From Talinum fruticosum (Eukaryota; Streptophyta; Magnoliopsida; Caryophyllales; Talinaceae): DNA of 64,000 bases. Under the pieces are notes generated by a model. The model ran no database searches. It was not told where the DNA came from and saw nothing but the letters and a program-made list of their open reading frames with translations. The DNA is taken from positions 10,480,501-10,544,500 of the forward strand of contig JAITYX010000009.1 in NCBI GenBank assembly GCA_021018815.1, given 5' to 3'. The position numbers and the translations under genes were made by a program. Below, one piece after another: positions 10,306 to 23,563 of the stretch (within the stretch, counting starts at the first letter, position 1; the number at the start of each line of letters is the position of its first letter).

Positions 10306-12844
10306 TGTAACCCCCAACCCATAATCACTAGTTTAGTTTAAATAAACCGCTAACAAGTGATTAGCGTAGCGGAAGGAGAGTTAGGAGTCGTTATCGCACC
10401 CTTACCGAGTAGAAAGGGCAAGGCTACTGTAAGTCGAGATACTAAACTATTTAAAATATATTACATTATCTTAACAATCAACAACAAAAGGAAACAATAA
10501 TATATACAAAGCCGAACAAAGTACATGGTAACTTAATATTTGCTAACTTTAAACAATGCAGACTTGTTCACTATTATCCAAAAAGATCGTCACTTGCAAG
10601 CCGAGCCTCTAAGTCTCGGACAAAACTATTCTACAACCTGCCATCTTCATTATTCTTACCTAAAACAAAATAGGGAAAATATTTTGGAAATATGAGTCGA
10701 AACTCAATACGTTCACTATCATGCTCTAAAATAAAATTTATGAAATAATTGAGTTGAGCGCATGCATTTCAATCCATTTGTAAATGAGGGGAGAGCATAA
10801 TTTAAAATAGTTGCTCCTTTATTATCTGAATAGATCCCTTACGATCATCGGGTTTCCCTAAAAGCATGTGCACACACCCGGACGGATCGGATAGTCCGGT
10901 TGAAGGCGGTCAACGATTACGGTGTTATCAACCTGGATATTGAGGCGTACTAAATAATGGCACTTGATGGGCGGGTCCATATTAATGATGGCAAATACTG
11001 TTTGCAAATGATTCTTTGATGTTGTTGATGTAGGCCATATCCAGCCTTAATTTATGAATAAAACATTGAAGGGCACGATCAATGAACGTACCTTGTACTC
11101 GATGTTCTTCTTCCCTTTTGGGCGAGAATCCGGATGAACGCACAAGGCTTCATAACCTTAAGTAGACATATAAAAGTTTTATTAATAAACTGAATTTTTA
11201 TTTCTTATTTATGAAATCACTTCAAAGATACTTGAAATGAAGATTAACAAGGTCGGTTTTCTTCTAAATGATACTAAGATTATTTCTAACCTATAAGGTT
11301 CATTTATTTTCTATTTATAAAATGCATGCATAAATATAATATATATATATATACTTATCTCTTTTTCTCTATAAAGAATTTATTAATAAATAGTATTAAT
11401 GTAATACTTGCTTTGAAACCAAGGAAAGGTTACACTTTTAAGTACTCGTTACTAGTTATTTTATGATGTTAGTATTTTTAGTCATTCATTTATGTATTTA
11501 TTTTTTTAACCTATTTTATGTTGTAATGCCATAAATTAACTTATAAGAACATGTTTATTTCCTTGTATAATATTCCCATATAGCTCCATAATCCTATTTT
11601 ACATATCTCCCACTACTTAGTTTTCGCCTAATCTTACCATTAAGTCAAATAGCTATCAAGACTTAGTTAAAATAACTTCTAATTCATGAACACCCTTTAT
11701 ACGAGAGATTTTACCATAATTTCCTTCAATTTCGACACATCCAAATATCACCAATTTTCCTAAACTCCATGAACAATTATATATCCACATAATATCATCA
11801 AACTTTAATCTCTAATTTCCTTTACATAATACAAGAAAAGCATACTGATTACAACCTAAATACTTAAATTAACAACAACCGAATCCGAAAATTTTACCCT
11901 AAGCAATAAGATGGAGGAAGTTAATTTAGGAGGGTTTCTGTGATGATTGAGGGTAGTGATTGAGGGTTAAAGGATTGAAGACCGGGGATGGCTAAAATGA
12001 CCGTTAGTGGCAAGGAGTGGCGGCAGCGACTTGACGGAAGATGGCGGAGACCAGATCGGTCCGAGGTCGGGGTAGTCCGGACCAAACGAGTCGTGAACCC
12101 GGAGTAGAAACAGGCGCAAAATCGGTGGCGTGTTGGTGTTTGGTAGCTAGGGCGGTGACGGTGCGGCAATAGGTGATGGTAGGCTGCAGTAGGTGGTGTC
12201 GTGGTGCTATTTTCGGTGGCTGAGATGAAGGATAACGGGGAGGCGAGAGGACGTAAGGGGTGGGTTTTCGGGTGGTTTGACGATGATGCCGCGATGGTGA
12301 TGGTCATGGTGATGGTGGTTGGCGGTTCGAGTTTCAAGTGACGATATGTGGTGTTGCTAGTGGCGTCGGACTAGGGGTGGCCGGAGCGAAGTTGTCGCGG
12401 TGGACGGTAGGCGGTGGAGATGGGAAGAGGGCATATGCGCGGGCGTCGGTGGGCTGGAGGGAGAGAGAGGGTTAGGGGTTGATCAGATTTTGGTTAGGAT
12501 AATGGGGGCTTAAGATTACCTTAAGCTTTTATACTCCCCTTGCCTTTCTCTAAATGGGCCGACCAACCTAATTTAATTCTTCCGGCCTAATACTTTTGCA
12601 AGCTTATCTCTTCATTTCAACCCAATCTTAATCCCAATCTTTATCTCTATCCTAATTCTTATCTAAATCGAACTCCCCATGCTTATCGTATACTTCTCTA
12701 TTAAGCTTATCTTAATCTAGGGATTTTATTTTTAATAATGTTAAGTTTGCAAAAATTATATCAATTTCATTTGTATAAGGATTTTTAAAACTTAAAACAA
12801 ATTAGCTATATGAAAATGTTAATGCTTAGAATGAATAATCTAAA
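10306..12844 (-). repeat. 3' LTR of Tekay element, distal part
   Basis: Plus-strand start TGTAACCCCCAACCC. It parallels 28099-30617 over its whole length (for example aaataaaccgctaacaagtg against aaataaaccactaactagtg). It includes a GC-rich block at 11930-12480 open in several frames but matching a block in the other LTR, so it is not a gene. Insertion of the Athila-type element at 12845 cuts it. Confidence 0.88.
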
Positions 12845-15093
12845 TGTTAAGCTTGTCGTACAGCAACAAATTAAACCACTACTTAGACTTATAATAAACA
12901 ATATAGCAAGGGCAAGTAGGGATCGAATCCACGAGGAAAGATATAATAACATGCAAGTTTTAATCTAATTAAATTTACTACTCTTAAAAACAAAACAGAA
13001 AATATAAATTAGAATCAATAAATAAAATTCATAGAAAATTATCTAATAACTAAATAAATAATTTATACAGAATAATAAAGCTACAATAACCCAGAAATAT
13101 TTTTGTATATTTTTTAGAATAATTAAAACAGAAAACTAAAGCAGAAAATAAACAAATTCTAAAACAGAAAATTAAATAAGTAAAATTCTGCACTAAAATA
13201 ATTACGAAAATAAATATTAAAATTACCCAGAATAATAATACTAATTTTCTAAACCTAACCAGACCCTAAAAATATAAAAACAAAATTTAAAATCTAATTT
13301 ACGAATTTATTTTATTAAAAACCTACAGTAATTAAATTCAAGAATTAAATCTGAAAAAATATCAAATTAATTCCAAAAATTCTAAAATTTACTCACAGTA
13401 AAATAGGACTCTATCTAAACCCTAAAAGAAAATAAAACAAGAAAAATAACAAAAGAAACTATTTTTAAACTAATTTCTAACAAACTGACTCAAAAATAAT
13501 AAACACTAACAGAAAATTAATTCTGAAAATTAAAATATATAAAGACTCAAAATTAAATTAAAATAAAATTACTAAAACTAACCTAACATACTGATCTTTA
13601 GGGGGTAATGAAATTAATAATAAAAGACTATATATTTATAAATAAAAATTGACAAACTAAAGAAAATAACTAAAAATCAAACAAATAATTATCAAAGATA
13701 TAAAATTTATAAAAACACTTAGTATAATCTATATCCACCATGCAAATTATTATTTATCATTAACACACAAATTGATCTACCCATGAGCTAAACTGTAGAA
13801 GACAACCACTAGCGGATCTTCCCCGTTTTTCCTTAGTTATTAGTTTACTTAGGCCTAGCCCTAATATAAACCCTACTAATATTGATAACCATAGCACTAG
13901 CACTAGAATTTAATCAAACCAGAGCATTAAGTATTAGACAAACATCATCTAGCACCTAATAACCAATCTACTAGCAAATTGATTTAAGAAGGATCTATGA
14001 TAATTTCCTAATTAAAAGAGATGGGTATGAGCCATCCATGATTAACTAGGGTGATACTTATGTCTAAAAGATCAAGCAATTACGTACTTAAACCCTTTAA
14101 ACTATCACATGAATTTATATAAAACTAAGTAGCGTGCACTCTAATTAATTAGACATAAATTCATAAACATTAAACACAGATTATCATAGAATCATGGATC
14201 GAATCAATAAGACAATAAAAATCGAAACTTTGTTTCAAAATAAATAATTTAACATGGCTTCAAGTAGATTATACTAAGTATAAGAAAAACTACTCACACA
14301 TAATGTAATTTAAAACATATAAACTAAATAAAACTAGCATCTTTAATATTAATCTAACAATAAAAACTCAATCTTTTCTAATAAAAATTACAAAACTAAA
14401 TTATACTACCGATATTAGTTTCTTTGTCCGGGAAGATGAAGAAGATGATGATGGATGGTGGCTGGCTGGGCAGCAGCACATGGAGCGGCAGCAAGCCAAA
14501 AGCGGCGGCGGACAGCGGCAACCAGGAGCAGCGGCAGCGAGTGCAGGCGGCTGGGCAACGAGTGCGGGGCTGGCTGGTGGTGCGGGGTGCATGGACAGCA
14601 AGCAGCGGAGTGCAACAAGGAGCAGCGGCAACAGGTGCAGCAAGAGAACGTGAGGTGGTGCTGGGTAGCTAGGTGGCTGGCTGCTTGTGTGGGCAATGGA
14701 CGTGAGCAAGCGGCGAGTGGCTGGGATGTATGTGGCTGGCTTCCTAGGTCTCCTCTCTCCATGATGATAATAAGTAGTATATATAGGGTGAAGGAGTTAG
14801 GGTTTATTTCTCTTTCTTCTCTTCTAAGTTTCCTTTGCTATTCCAATTAGGATTTCCTAAAATATAATATCCTAAAATAAATATTTTATTACATATTATA
14901 TTTATGGACCGACTTCATATATTTTCTTGGATGCTTATCGGTAGCTAAAAATCCATTTTTAACATCTTTTCTTCTCTTCCCACTTTATTCGTCAATTACC
15001 TAAAAATAAACAAAATAGGATAATTTAGATAAAATAAACTATATAATATAAACTAAATAACTACTAAAAATACGTATAAAATACGACTTAACA
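12845..15093 (-). repeat. 3' LTR of Athila-type element (complete)
   Basis: 2249 bp. It reads TGTTAAGCTTGTCG at its plus-strand start and ends CGACTTAACA. The same sequence recurs at 18210-18248 plus 21152-23369, with few differences. A GC-rich block at 14430-14760 is open in several frames on both strands; it also occurs in the partner LTR and shows no protein-like constraint. Confidence 0.93.
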
Positions 15094-15112
15094 AATCCCC
15101 CACACTTAGACT
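15094..15112 (-). other. Polypurine tract of Athila-type element
   Basis: The minus strand reads AAGTGTGGGGGATT directly before the TGTTAAG of the 3' LTR. This is the expected position and composition for the plus-strand DNA primer. Confidence 0.6.
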
Positions 15113-16418
15113 TTGGACGTCCTCGTGCAAAGAAATCTAAGACTCGATCTAATAATACGCTTTCTTATAAAGATATACATAAAACATAAAATATACACTA
15201 AGTTTGCCTTGCTTTTCAAAAATACTTTGATGAAAAATTTGTCTTTTCCAAGCAAGTGAAGAACTAAACGTTTCATTGTCATCGAGAGTTTATTCATCAG
15301 CCTCACAATATCTCTTTTAATTAAGTAACAATAAAAAATTTATCCATCTTTTTCAAACATGTACATTCCGGTCAAGAGGTCTAAAACTTTTTAGGATGGG
15401 AAAAATTAAAGTGCGGTATGGTTATAGAGACACTGAATCAGCGAGATAACTCACTAAAAATCGATAATAAACTTGTTTTGCAAACTACTCCTTTTTTTTC
15501 TCTTTTTTTCTTTTTTTTTTTGTCTTTTTAAATATATATATAACTCCATTCAAGCACATATTCGAGGCCCATATAGGGTCTTAGAAATATAACACTCCCT
15601 GTCTCCCACTCACCCAAACAGAGGTGCTTGGAGTTAATACTCTATTTTATTTATTTATTTTTATTTTTAGTTTTTCGTTAGTATGGTTCGAGCCATTGAT
15701 CGGCCTAAAAGGGGCATGACTCTCCCAGCATGGGTTACTCCATTCATAAGGCTCAACTTGAGACCTAAACTTAAGGGGAAATGGTGCCGAGCCACCAACT
15801 CCGACCCATGTTGGTAGACTAACATTTTTATTTTTTTATTTTTTACTAAGTAGGCAAAACAAGAAAAATCAAAATTTTAATGAGTCAATCTGCTAAGTTC
15901 AGTAGTCTAGGTGAATGGTTTAAGTCAATTTATTGCCTCTATCACGATCATATAACATGATCAAATCGACGAGAAAAATTTTGATTGTCACTAATTGAAG
16001 AAATATATGAGGATCAACTCAAACAACTCGAATGACAATTAACATGTTCAAATTTCTCACTTTAAAAGGGAAAGAAAAATTAGAAATAGAAAAATTTAAG
16101 CAAGTTAACCTAGCATATATTCATGTTCATGCATTTCTTTACAAGAAATTTTTTTTCCAAAAAATAAGATAAAGATAAATGCATAAAATTAAAATGCAAT
16201 AAAGATAAATGCATAAAATTAAAATGCAGGATGCACTCCCCACACTTAATTCATGCATTGTCCCTAATGCATGCTAAATAAAAATTAAAGTAAAATTAAA
16301 GTAAAAATTATAGAAACTTCCTTGAAAATGTTGGGTTGCCTCCCAACCGGCGCCTTTGTTTACCGTCTTTGGCTCAACACCTTTGTAGCTCAAGGATCAT
16401 TCAGTTGCATTTCCCACA
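15113..16418 (-). other. Non-coding 3' internal region of Athila-type element
   Basis: Long A/T runs and a homopolymer-rich patch at 15488-15545; a 32-bp phrase ending aaaattaaaatgca is repeated in tandem near 16165-16228. At 16340-16380 the minus strand reads aaagacggtaaacaaaggcg followed by gttgggaggcaaccc, a phrase I recognise from the region downstream of pol in Athila elements. It suggests that pol was deleted and gag joined to the post-pol sequence. No gene is visible. Confidence 0.65.
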
Positions 16419-18033
16419 CTAAATTGATCTGGTCTCCTGCATACTTGCAATTAGTGGGAGATTTCTTTTGGAAAAGAACAGATGTATTCTCCCCACACTT
16501 ACCTTTTTGTTCCTTTTCAATTTTAATTTGTTCGTGAATAGATCTTTAAGGAACTTCGCATAACGAGGTTCCCGTTTCATGGTATCTAGAAGAGGAATGT
16601 TTGTTTCTACCTTCCTAGATACTTCTATAATATCTTCAATTGCCTCGTCTATCGTAGGAGTCGCGCTTATCAATCTACTAGGAAAAGGTGGGATAGGCTT
16701 GTAAAGATCTTTCTTATTTTCACCTATTTCCTCGGTGTTAGAGGCCTTATCTTTATTTTGGTCAAGTTCGGATTCCATGACTTCTAATTTTGGCTCTACC
16801 TCTATATTTTTCGTAGGTTCCTCTAACTCTTTCCCACTATTAAGTGTTAAGACACTCACATTTTCTTTTGGATCTTGGAAAGGTTGAGATTGCATTTGGG
16901 CTTGCAGGTTACTAAGCATGATATCATTGGCAATCTGTTTCTCTTGAACTTCGCTTTATGGTCATCTCTAAGTTTTGGAACCTAAGGTCGAGTCTCCTTT
17001 TTCTGGTCATCCATCTTCTTAATGATTTGCTCTAAAAGATAATTAGTTTTGTCATGAGCAATGGATTGATCAAATTCTAGGGGGTTTTCTTCAAATTCAT
17101 ACCTAAGGTTAGAGTAGTCACTCCATTCTTCATAAGTGTTCGAGAATGGATCATGGTTCATTTGACCTTGGTTGGAAAAAATAACATTCACATGCCCTCT
17201 TTGTTGTGTAGGGCATGCATTAGCGACATGACCCTCTAAATAGCAAATACTACAAACTACTACTTCTTCTCTGTGGACCAATTTATTCAACATAACAGTA
17301 ATTTTGGACAATTGGGTCTCTACAGATGGACCTAAATTGAACTCATTAACATTCCTAAATTGGGTATCTCCCATTCCAAATTGTTGAGTATTTTGGGCCA
17401 TAATATTTAACAATTCTCTAGCCTGAGCTGGAGTCTTATTAAACAAGGCCCCTCCACTAGCAACATCTACCATATTTCTACCTATTGGCAATAAACCTTC
17501 ATAAAAATATTGAATCAATAAATGCTCAGGAATTTGATGTTGGGGACAACTAGCACATAATTTATTAAAACGCTCCCAATATTCGGAAAAACTCTCCCCA
17601 ATCATCTGTTTAATACCACAAATTTCCTTTCTAATGGACCCTATCCTAGATGCAGGAAAAATTTCTCTAAAAATGCTTTATGAACTTCGGTCCATGTAGT
17701 GAATGTTGCAGGTGGTAAGTAATAAAACCAATCTTTAGCCTTATCCTGAAGTGAAAAAGGAAAGGCTCTCAACTTAATTTGGTCTTGGGTGATTCCCTCA
17801 AGTTGCATAGTGGAACATGTAATAATAAACTCATTGATATGACGATATGGGTCCTCACCAGGCAGTCCATGAAATTTAAGTAACATATTTAAAAATCCGG
17901 AGTTCGGTTTTAGTGGTCGGTCCAATGCAGGATATGAGATAGGTAAAAGTTGTGTATCCAAGTTAGGTGCAGCAAGTTCACGTAAGGTAGTCATCTCAAT
18001 AATTTTAGAACTTACGAAACAGAATCGAAACAC
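16419..18033 (-). CDS. Athila-type Gag, two or more frameshifts
   Basis: Three consecutive frames on the minus strand form one Gag. The first (18033-17641; likely Met at 17994, MTTLRELAAPNLDTQ) holds the retrotransposon-gag core with KAKDWFYYLPP and ends KFF. The second (17605-16982) holds YWERFNKLCASCP, LLIQYFYEGLLP and a CCHC knuckle CSICYLEGHVANAC. The third (16919-16419) holds VETNIPLLDTMKREPRYAKF and the PPFPSRL motif, which lie just before the protease in Athila. The first break looks like loss of one T in a T-run near 17660. The ORF stops where protease should begin. Gag would package the RNA; the intact-looking domains suggest gag was under selection until recently, or simply that the copy is young. 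Confidence 0.85.
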
Positions 18034-18186
18034 TTACTTGGCTTTCAACTTCGTCAAATGTATACTCCTTTTCAAAATGAAAAAAGCACTAAAAAAAACA
18101 AAACTATGAAAACAAACTATTAAAGTCACAAAGAAGTAATAAAAGTAGTAAATCTAAATTAAATAAAAACTAACTATTATTTTCTT

Positions 18187-18204
18187 TCCCCAGCAACGGC
18201 GCCA
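18187..18204 (-). other. Primer-binding site of Athila-type element (tRNA-Asp type)
   Basis: The minus strand reads TGGCGCCGTTGCTGGGGA, five bases after the LTR end. This closely fits the 3' end of plant tRNA-Asp, the primer usual for Athila. Confidence 0.85.
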
Positions 18205-18209
18205 AAATT

Positions 18210-18248
18210 TGTTAAGCTTGTCGTACAGCAACAAATTAAACCACTACT
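18210..18248 (-). repeat. 5' LTR of Athila-type element, inner end
   Basis: Thirty-nine bases matching 12845-12883, ending at the insertion site of a solo LTR. The LTR resumes at 21152. Confidence 0.88.
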
Positions 18249-21151
18249 TGTAACAACCCGACCCTAAATCACATCATTTATTTTAAATTATATTATTTAT
18301 TAATAACAAGATTTATATGATCGAGTGCGTGCACTTCAATTCGATATCTTATATTTAAACTATTTTTATCCGTATGTTATGCGGCTAAGGCGACGAAGTG
18401 GCCCTAATAAAAATCTCATAATAAGATTTTGATTTGTGAACATCGTTATTAAAAACAAAATTAAAAGTAACAATAAAAGAAAACAAAATAAGTAAATAAA
18501 AAAATAAAATAAAAAAATAATAATAAAATAACCAAATTAGATTTTTCCAAGGAATAATCCAGAGAAAGAATTCTCTGGAATATGAAGGCGACTTAAAAAT
18601 TCACTCGGGCTCCTCTCTCTCCCGTGCTCCTTCACTCTCTGCCCTCCCCTGCCTCCTCTCGCATCTCCCCGCATCACCACCTCCCTGCCTCCCAGTCCGC
18701 CCACCGGACGCCACCCGCGCCGGCCGAAGCCGGGGCTAGGCGCCGCCGGCGAGCTCCCTCTCACTCTCCCTCGCGCTGCCGCTCTGTCTCTTCCTCGCGT
18801 GCTCGCTTCGCGTCCCTCGCTTCTTCTCTCTCGCTGGCGTCGCCTCCTTCGGCCACCAGCACAGCCGACGCAGCTGGGAAGACCGGCGCCGGCCACCATT
18901 CTCTCCCTCTATCCCTCTCACTCTCCCGCGCTCTCGCTCTCCGCGCGTTCCGCAGGCGCGGCCCGGTTCCCCTACCGCGGGCAATTTCACAGCCAATCAC
19001 CGATTGCTTGCAACCGCCGGAACTCGCCGCCAGTGCTGGCCGGTGTCCGCCTGAGTCCAGCTGTACCGCCATCACTCCACCCTCCTCTTGGCTGCCCTCT
19101 TTTGGTTTTGAAGGTAAAACTCTAGACCCTAAATTATCAATTTCATTATCTATTTGAGCAATTGTAGTCGTAAATTGAATTATGATTAGAAATATATTTG
19201 TGGAGTGAATTCAAAGATTAAATTGGGGAAAATTCGAATTGGGGTGAATAATCGAGTTGTGGCATCCCAATGGATTGGTTGTGTATTGAATGAATGAGAA
19301 CGAATGTGATTCTCGTGAGGAGATTATGAATTAGTGAATGAGTGCGGGAGGTGTTTATCATAGAATTGGGTAAATGGATGAATTTATTATGTGTTGGGAA
19401 TGGTTATATTGAACAAATGAATGAGAATGGGTATGTAGAGAGTGAAATTAAGCAATGTGTAAGTGTAGACATGTGAGGGAGATTTGAACATTAAGCATAC
19501 CTAATAGTGGTTGTGAATGTGAAATTTGTCGGGAGAACAATGCTTATGATCTTAACATGGTGTATGTACGGGAATTGAACAATTTGGTGGAATTGCTACA
19601 TTACGAACAATCGTTGTATTGAGCAAACAAAAGGAGAATGCGTGCGTAGAGGTTGAAATTCAGTAAGGTGCAAGTGTACGGGCATGGAAAGTAATTGAGC
19701 ATTAGGCATGCCTAATTGTGGGTATGAATATGAAGTTTGTTGAGAGAATAACGTTCGTAACCTTAACATGGTATATGTATGAATTTTCGGCGATTCAGCA
19801 AAGTTGTGAAACCTTCCGATGGAAGGGCATTTGATGGATTAATTAATTATTTAACTATGGGTTTTGAGTGCGAGAGAAGGGAGAAGTGAGGAAGGAATTA
19901 AAAATAAGTGTTGTGTTTATATGTACACCATTTTCAATCCAAGTCAGCTAGCAAATCGAATAACACCAACATTATTGGGTATTTAGTTAGCCTAATCAAC
20001 TTCTTTGATTAATATAAATTATATTCAATAACCGAAATGAAACCAACGCGAGTAAAGCTGAGTAATACAAACATTAGTTTAATCGATTTTCATACGAATA
20101 TAGGAAATGAAATACGTTGTTAAAGCTTATACAAATTCAAGCATTAAAACTCAAGGAAACATTATTAACCCTAGAAATCCATTTTAAACGAACCGAGGCC
20201 ACTTCCGTTGCCGAATAGCTGGTGACTCAAATTTCTATAAAAGGGGAGAAACAAATATTCTCAATTCAGAGTACGTTCATTGCGTGTACCTTTCGAAAAT
20301 TCACATGTTTCATCAAATCTCAACATTTCTTATATATATAATTAATAATGAATCATTTGCAAATCAAGTTTTGCCACCTAATCAAGTGGTCCCCGCTCAA
20401 TCATCAAGTATCGGGGCTTATGCCCATCAATTATCAATCCTCGGGCGTATGCCCAACCCGCGCGGCTTCAACTCGAGTTCTCGGTCGGCTCGGGAGGTGT
20501 GCACCTTACTAAGATCGTATCAATTATCAAGGGGTTCCACTTTCGAGATAATAACCGGCAAGCAATTTTACTTATATTCTCTCCCCCGATTTCAAACTAA
20601 AATGAATTGAAATGCGCGCGCTCAATCAAAATATTCTTCAAAGTTAATTTACGGTGCGGGAATGTTCGTGCTGAGTCTCGACTCACTCTTCAAAATATTT
20701 TACTTGTTTTTTGTTTTAGGAAGAAGCATTGGCGAACAATCAACCATCTATTAAGTCCGACGAAGGCAAACCTTAGCCAGCCACGTGGCATTCGCAAATC
20801 CGAAGGTACATAGACGCTCACGGTGACTTTACCTTCAACCGGGGTTAGGTATGACCTTGGGAATTATTGTACGTCGTATATTAGTTTGTGGAATGGACAA
20901 AAGTTTAGGTTGTATAAATATGGTGTTACTAAACAAGTAAATCGTATTGTGAGATGACTTGGAAATTCGGGTAATAGGTAATTACTTCTATTACGGTCAA
21001 GCATAGATTGTAAGCCCTTTTATTCTAATTATATAGCCTTGTCCTATCTTTAGGACGGCGGTGACGCCTTCGGTCGTTAACTTCCGCTGCGACCTTACCT
21101 AATGTTCTCGAATTAGAGAATTATTAAGTAATGGTGATTGGGGGCGTTACA
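18249..21151 (+). mobile_element. Tekay-type solo LTR
   Basis: 2903 bp, beginning TGTAACAACCCGACCC and ending GGGGCGTTACA, flanked by the 6-bp duplication ACTACT (18243-18248 and 21152-21157). It has no internal region. It is related end to end to 47424-50127 (same orientation) and, more distantly, to the reverse complement of the Tekay LTRs; all share the phrase gactca followed by aaaatattt and gttttagg near the 3' end. A GC-rich island at 18600-19110 is open in several frames on both strands, as in the related LTR at 47830-48210. I do not treat these frames as genes. Confidence 0.85.
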
Positions 21152-23369
21152 ACTACTTAGACTTATAGTAAAAAATATAGCAAGGGCAAGTAGGGATCGA
21201 ATCCACGAGGAAAGATATAATAACATGAAAGTTTTAATCTAATTAAATTTACTACTCTTAAAAACAAAACAGAAAATATAAATTAGAATCAATAAATAAA
21301 ATTCATAGAAAATTATCTAATAACTAAATAAATAATTTATACAGAATAATAAAACTACAATAACCTAGAAATATTTTTGTATATTTTTTTAGAATAATTA
21401 AAAAAGAAAACTAAAGCGAGAAAATAAACAAATTCTAAAACAGAAAATTAAATAAGTAAAATTCTGCACTAAAATAATTACGAAAATAAATATTAAAATT
21501 ACCCAGAATAATAATACTAATTTTCTAAACCTAACCAGACCCTAAAAATATAAAAACAAAATTTAAAATCTAATTTACGAATTTATTTTATTAAAAACCT
21601 ACAGTAATTAAATTCAAGAATTAAATCTGAAAAAATATCAAATTAATTCCAAAAATTCTAAAATTTAATCACAGTAAAATAGGACTCTATATAAACCCTA
21701 AAAGAAAATAAAACAAGAAAAATAACAAAAGAAACTATTTTTAAACTAATTTCTAACAAACCGACTCAAAAATAATAAACACTAACAGAAAATTAATTCT
21801 GAAAATTAAAATATATAAAGACTCAAAATTAAATTAAAATAAAATTAATAAAACTAACCTAAAATACTGATCTTTAGGGGGTAATGAAATTAATAATAAA
21901 AGACTATATATTTATAAATATAAATTGACAAACTAAAGAAGATAACTAAAAAGCAAACAAATAATTATCAAAGATATAAAATTTATAAAAACACTTAGTA
22001 TAATCTATATCCACCATGCAAATTATTATTTATCATTAACACACAAATTGATCTACCCATGAGCTAAACTGTAGAAGACAACCACTAGCGGATCTTCCCC
22101 GTTTTTCCTTAGTTATTAGTTTACTTAGGCCTAGCCCTAATATAAACCCTACTAATATTGATAACCATAGCACTAGCACTAGAATTTAATCAAATCAGAG
22201 CATTAAGTATTAGAAAAACATCATCTAGCACCTAATAACCAATCTACTAACAAATTGATTTAAGAAGGATCTATGATAATTTCCTAATTAAAAGAGATGG
22301 GTATGAGCCATCCATGATTAACTAGGGTGATACTTATGTCTAAAAGATCAAGCAATTACGTACTTAAACCCTTTAAACTATCACATGAATTTATATAAAA
22401 CTAAGTAGCGTGCACTCTAATTAATTAGACATAAATTCATAAACATTAAACACAAATTATCATAGAATCATGGATCGAATCAATAAGACAATAAAAATCG
22501 AAACTTTGTTTCAAAATAAATAATTTAACATGACTTCAAGTAGATTATACTAAGTATAAGAAAAACTACTCACACATAATGTAATTTAAAACATATAAAC
22601 TAAATAAAACTAGCATCTTTAATATTAATCGAACAATAAAAACTCAATCTTTTCTAATAAAATTACAAAACTAAATTATACTACCGATATTAGTTTATTT
22701 GACCTGGGAAGATGAACAAAATGATGATGGATGGTGGCTGGCTGGGCCGCAGCACATGGAGCGGCAACAAGCCGAAGCGGCGGCGGACGGCGGCAACCGG
22801 GAGCAGCGGCGGCGAGTGCAGGCGGCTGGGCGAGCGAGTGCGAGGCTGGCTGGTGGTGCAGGGTGCATGGACGAGTAGCGGCAGAGTGCAACAAGGAGCA
22901 GCGGCAGCGAGTGCAGCAAGAGAACGTGAGGTGGTCTAGGTAGCTAGGTGGCTGGCTGCTTGTGTGGACAATGGACGTGAGCAAGCGAGCAGGTGGCTGG
23001 GATGTATGTGGCTGGCTTCCTAGGTCTCCTCTCTCCATGATGATAATAAGTAGTATATATAGGGTGAAGGAGTTAGGGTTTATTTCTCTTTCTTCTCTTC
23101 TAAGTTTCTTTTTCTATTCCAATTAGGATTTCCTAAAATATAATATCCTAAAATAAATATTTTATTACATATTATATTTATGGACCGACTTCATATATTT
23201 TCTTGGATGTTTGTCGGTAGCTAAAAATCCACTTTTAACATCTTTTGTTCTCTTCCCACTTTATTCGTCAATTACCTAAAAATAAACAAAATAGGATAAT
23301 TTAGATAAAATAAACTATATAATATAAACTAAATAACTACTAAAAATACATATAAAATACGACTTAACA
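21152..23369 (-). repeat. 5' LTR of Athila-type element, main part
   Basis: Continues the LTR begun at 18210 and matches 12878-15093 nearly base for base; differences are single substitutions and short indels, plus some changes in the GC-rich block 22700-23000. It ends CGACTTAACA, followed by the CTAAA duplication. Confidence 0.92.
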
Positions 23370-23519
23370 CTAAACATGTTTGATTAAGGCCACTAGTTGC
23401 TTGATAAAATTTAATTTATAGAAATGATAAATGATAGTTATCTTATGAGTCATTAAAATTTATAGAGTATGATCGTTCGTCGTCGTTGTCATCATCCGGT
23501 TCTGCAGTTTAGATAACAT

Positions 23520-23563
<44 letters not shown>

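Larger units (their letters stand above)
12845..23369 (-). mobile_element. Non-autonomous, gag-only Athila-type LTR retrotransposon
   Basis: Perfect 5-bp duplication CTAAA at 12840-12844 and 23370-23374. LTRs are about 2.25 kb, begin TGTTAAG and end CTTAACA. In element orientation the 5' LTR is 23369-18210 (split by a solo LTR) and the 3' LTR is 15093-12845. The primer-binding site at 18187-18204 fits tRNA-Asp, as in Athila. Internally there is only gag (18033-16419), then 1.3 kb of non-coding DNA and a polypurine tract. No protease, RT, RNase H or integrase is present, so it depended on a relative for movement. The two LTRs are nearly identical over long stretches, so insertion was fairly recent compared with the surrounding Tat copies. 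Confidence 0.9.

Noticed and set aside
11921..12337. 138-codon frame, Thr/Pro/His-rich
   Set aside because: Lies within the Tekay 3' LTR; the matching place in the 5' LTR (29700-30100) has no equivalent frame.
14401..14850. Open frames of 100-130 codons in both directions
   Set aside because: The block is repeated in the partner LTR (22676-23038) with indels that do not keep frame. Low-complexity Ala/Cys/Gly-rich products.
18537..19157. Long open frames on both strands in the GC-rich part of the solo LTR
   Set aside because: Open in four frames at once, low complexity (Ser/Arg/Pro), and matched by a similar block in the other solo LTR (47812-48218) without a preserved reading frame. Best seen as LTR sequence.
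23522..23556. TA-rich tract as replication origin or matrix attachment site
   Set aside because: Simple microsatellite inside an LTR; nothing else supports it.
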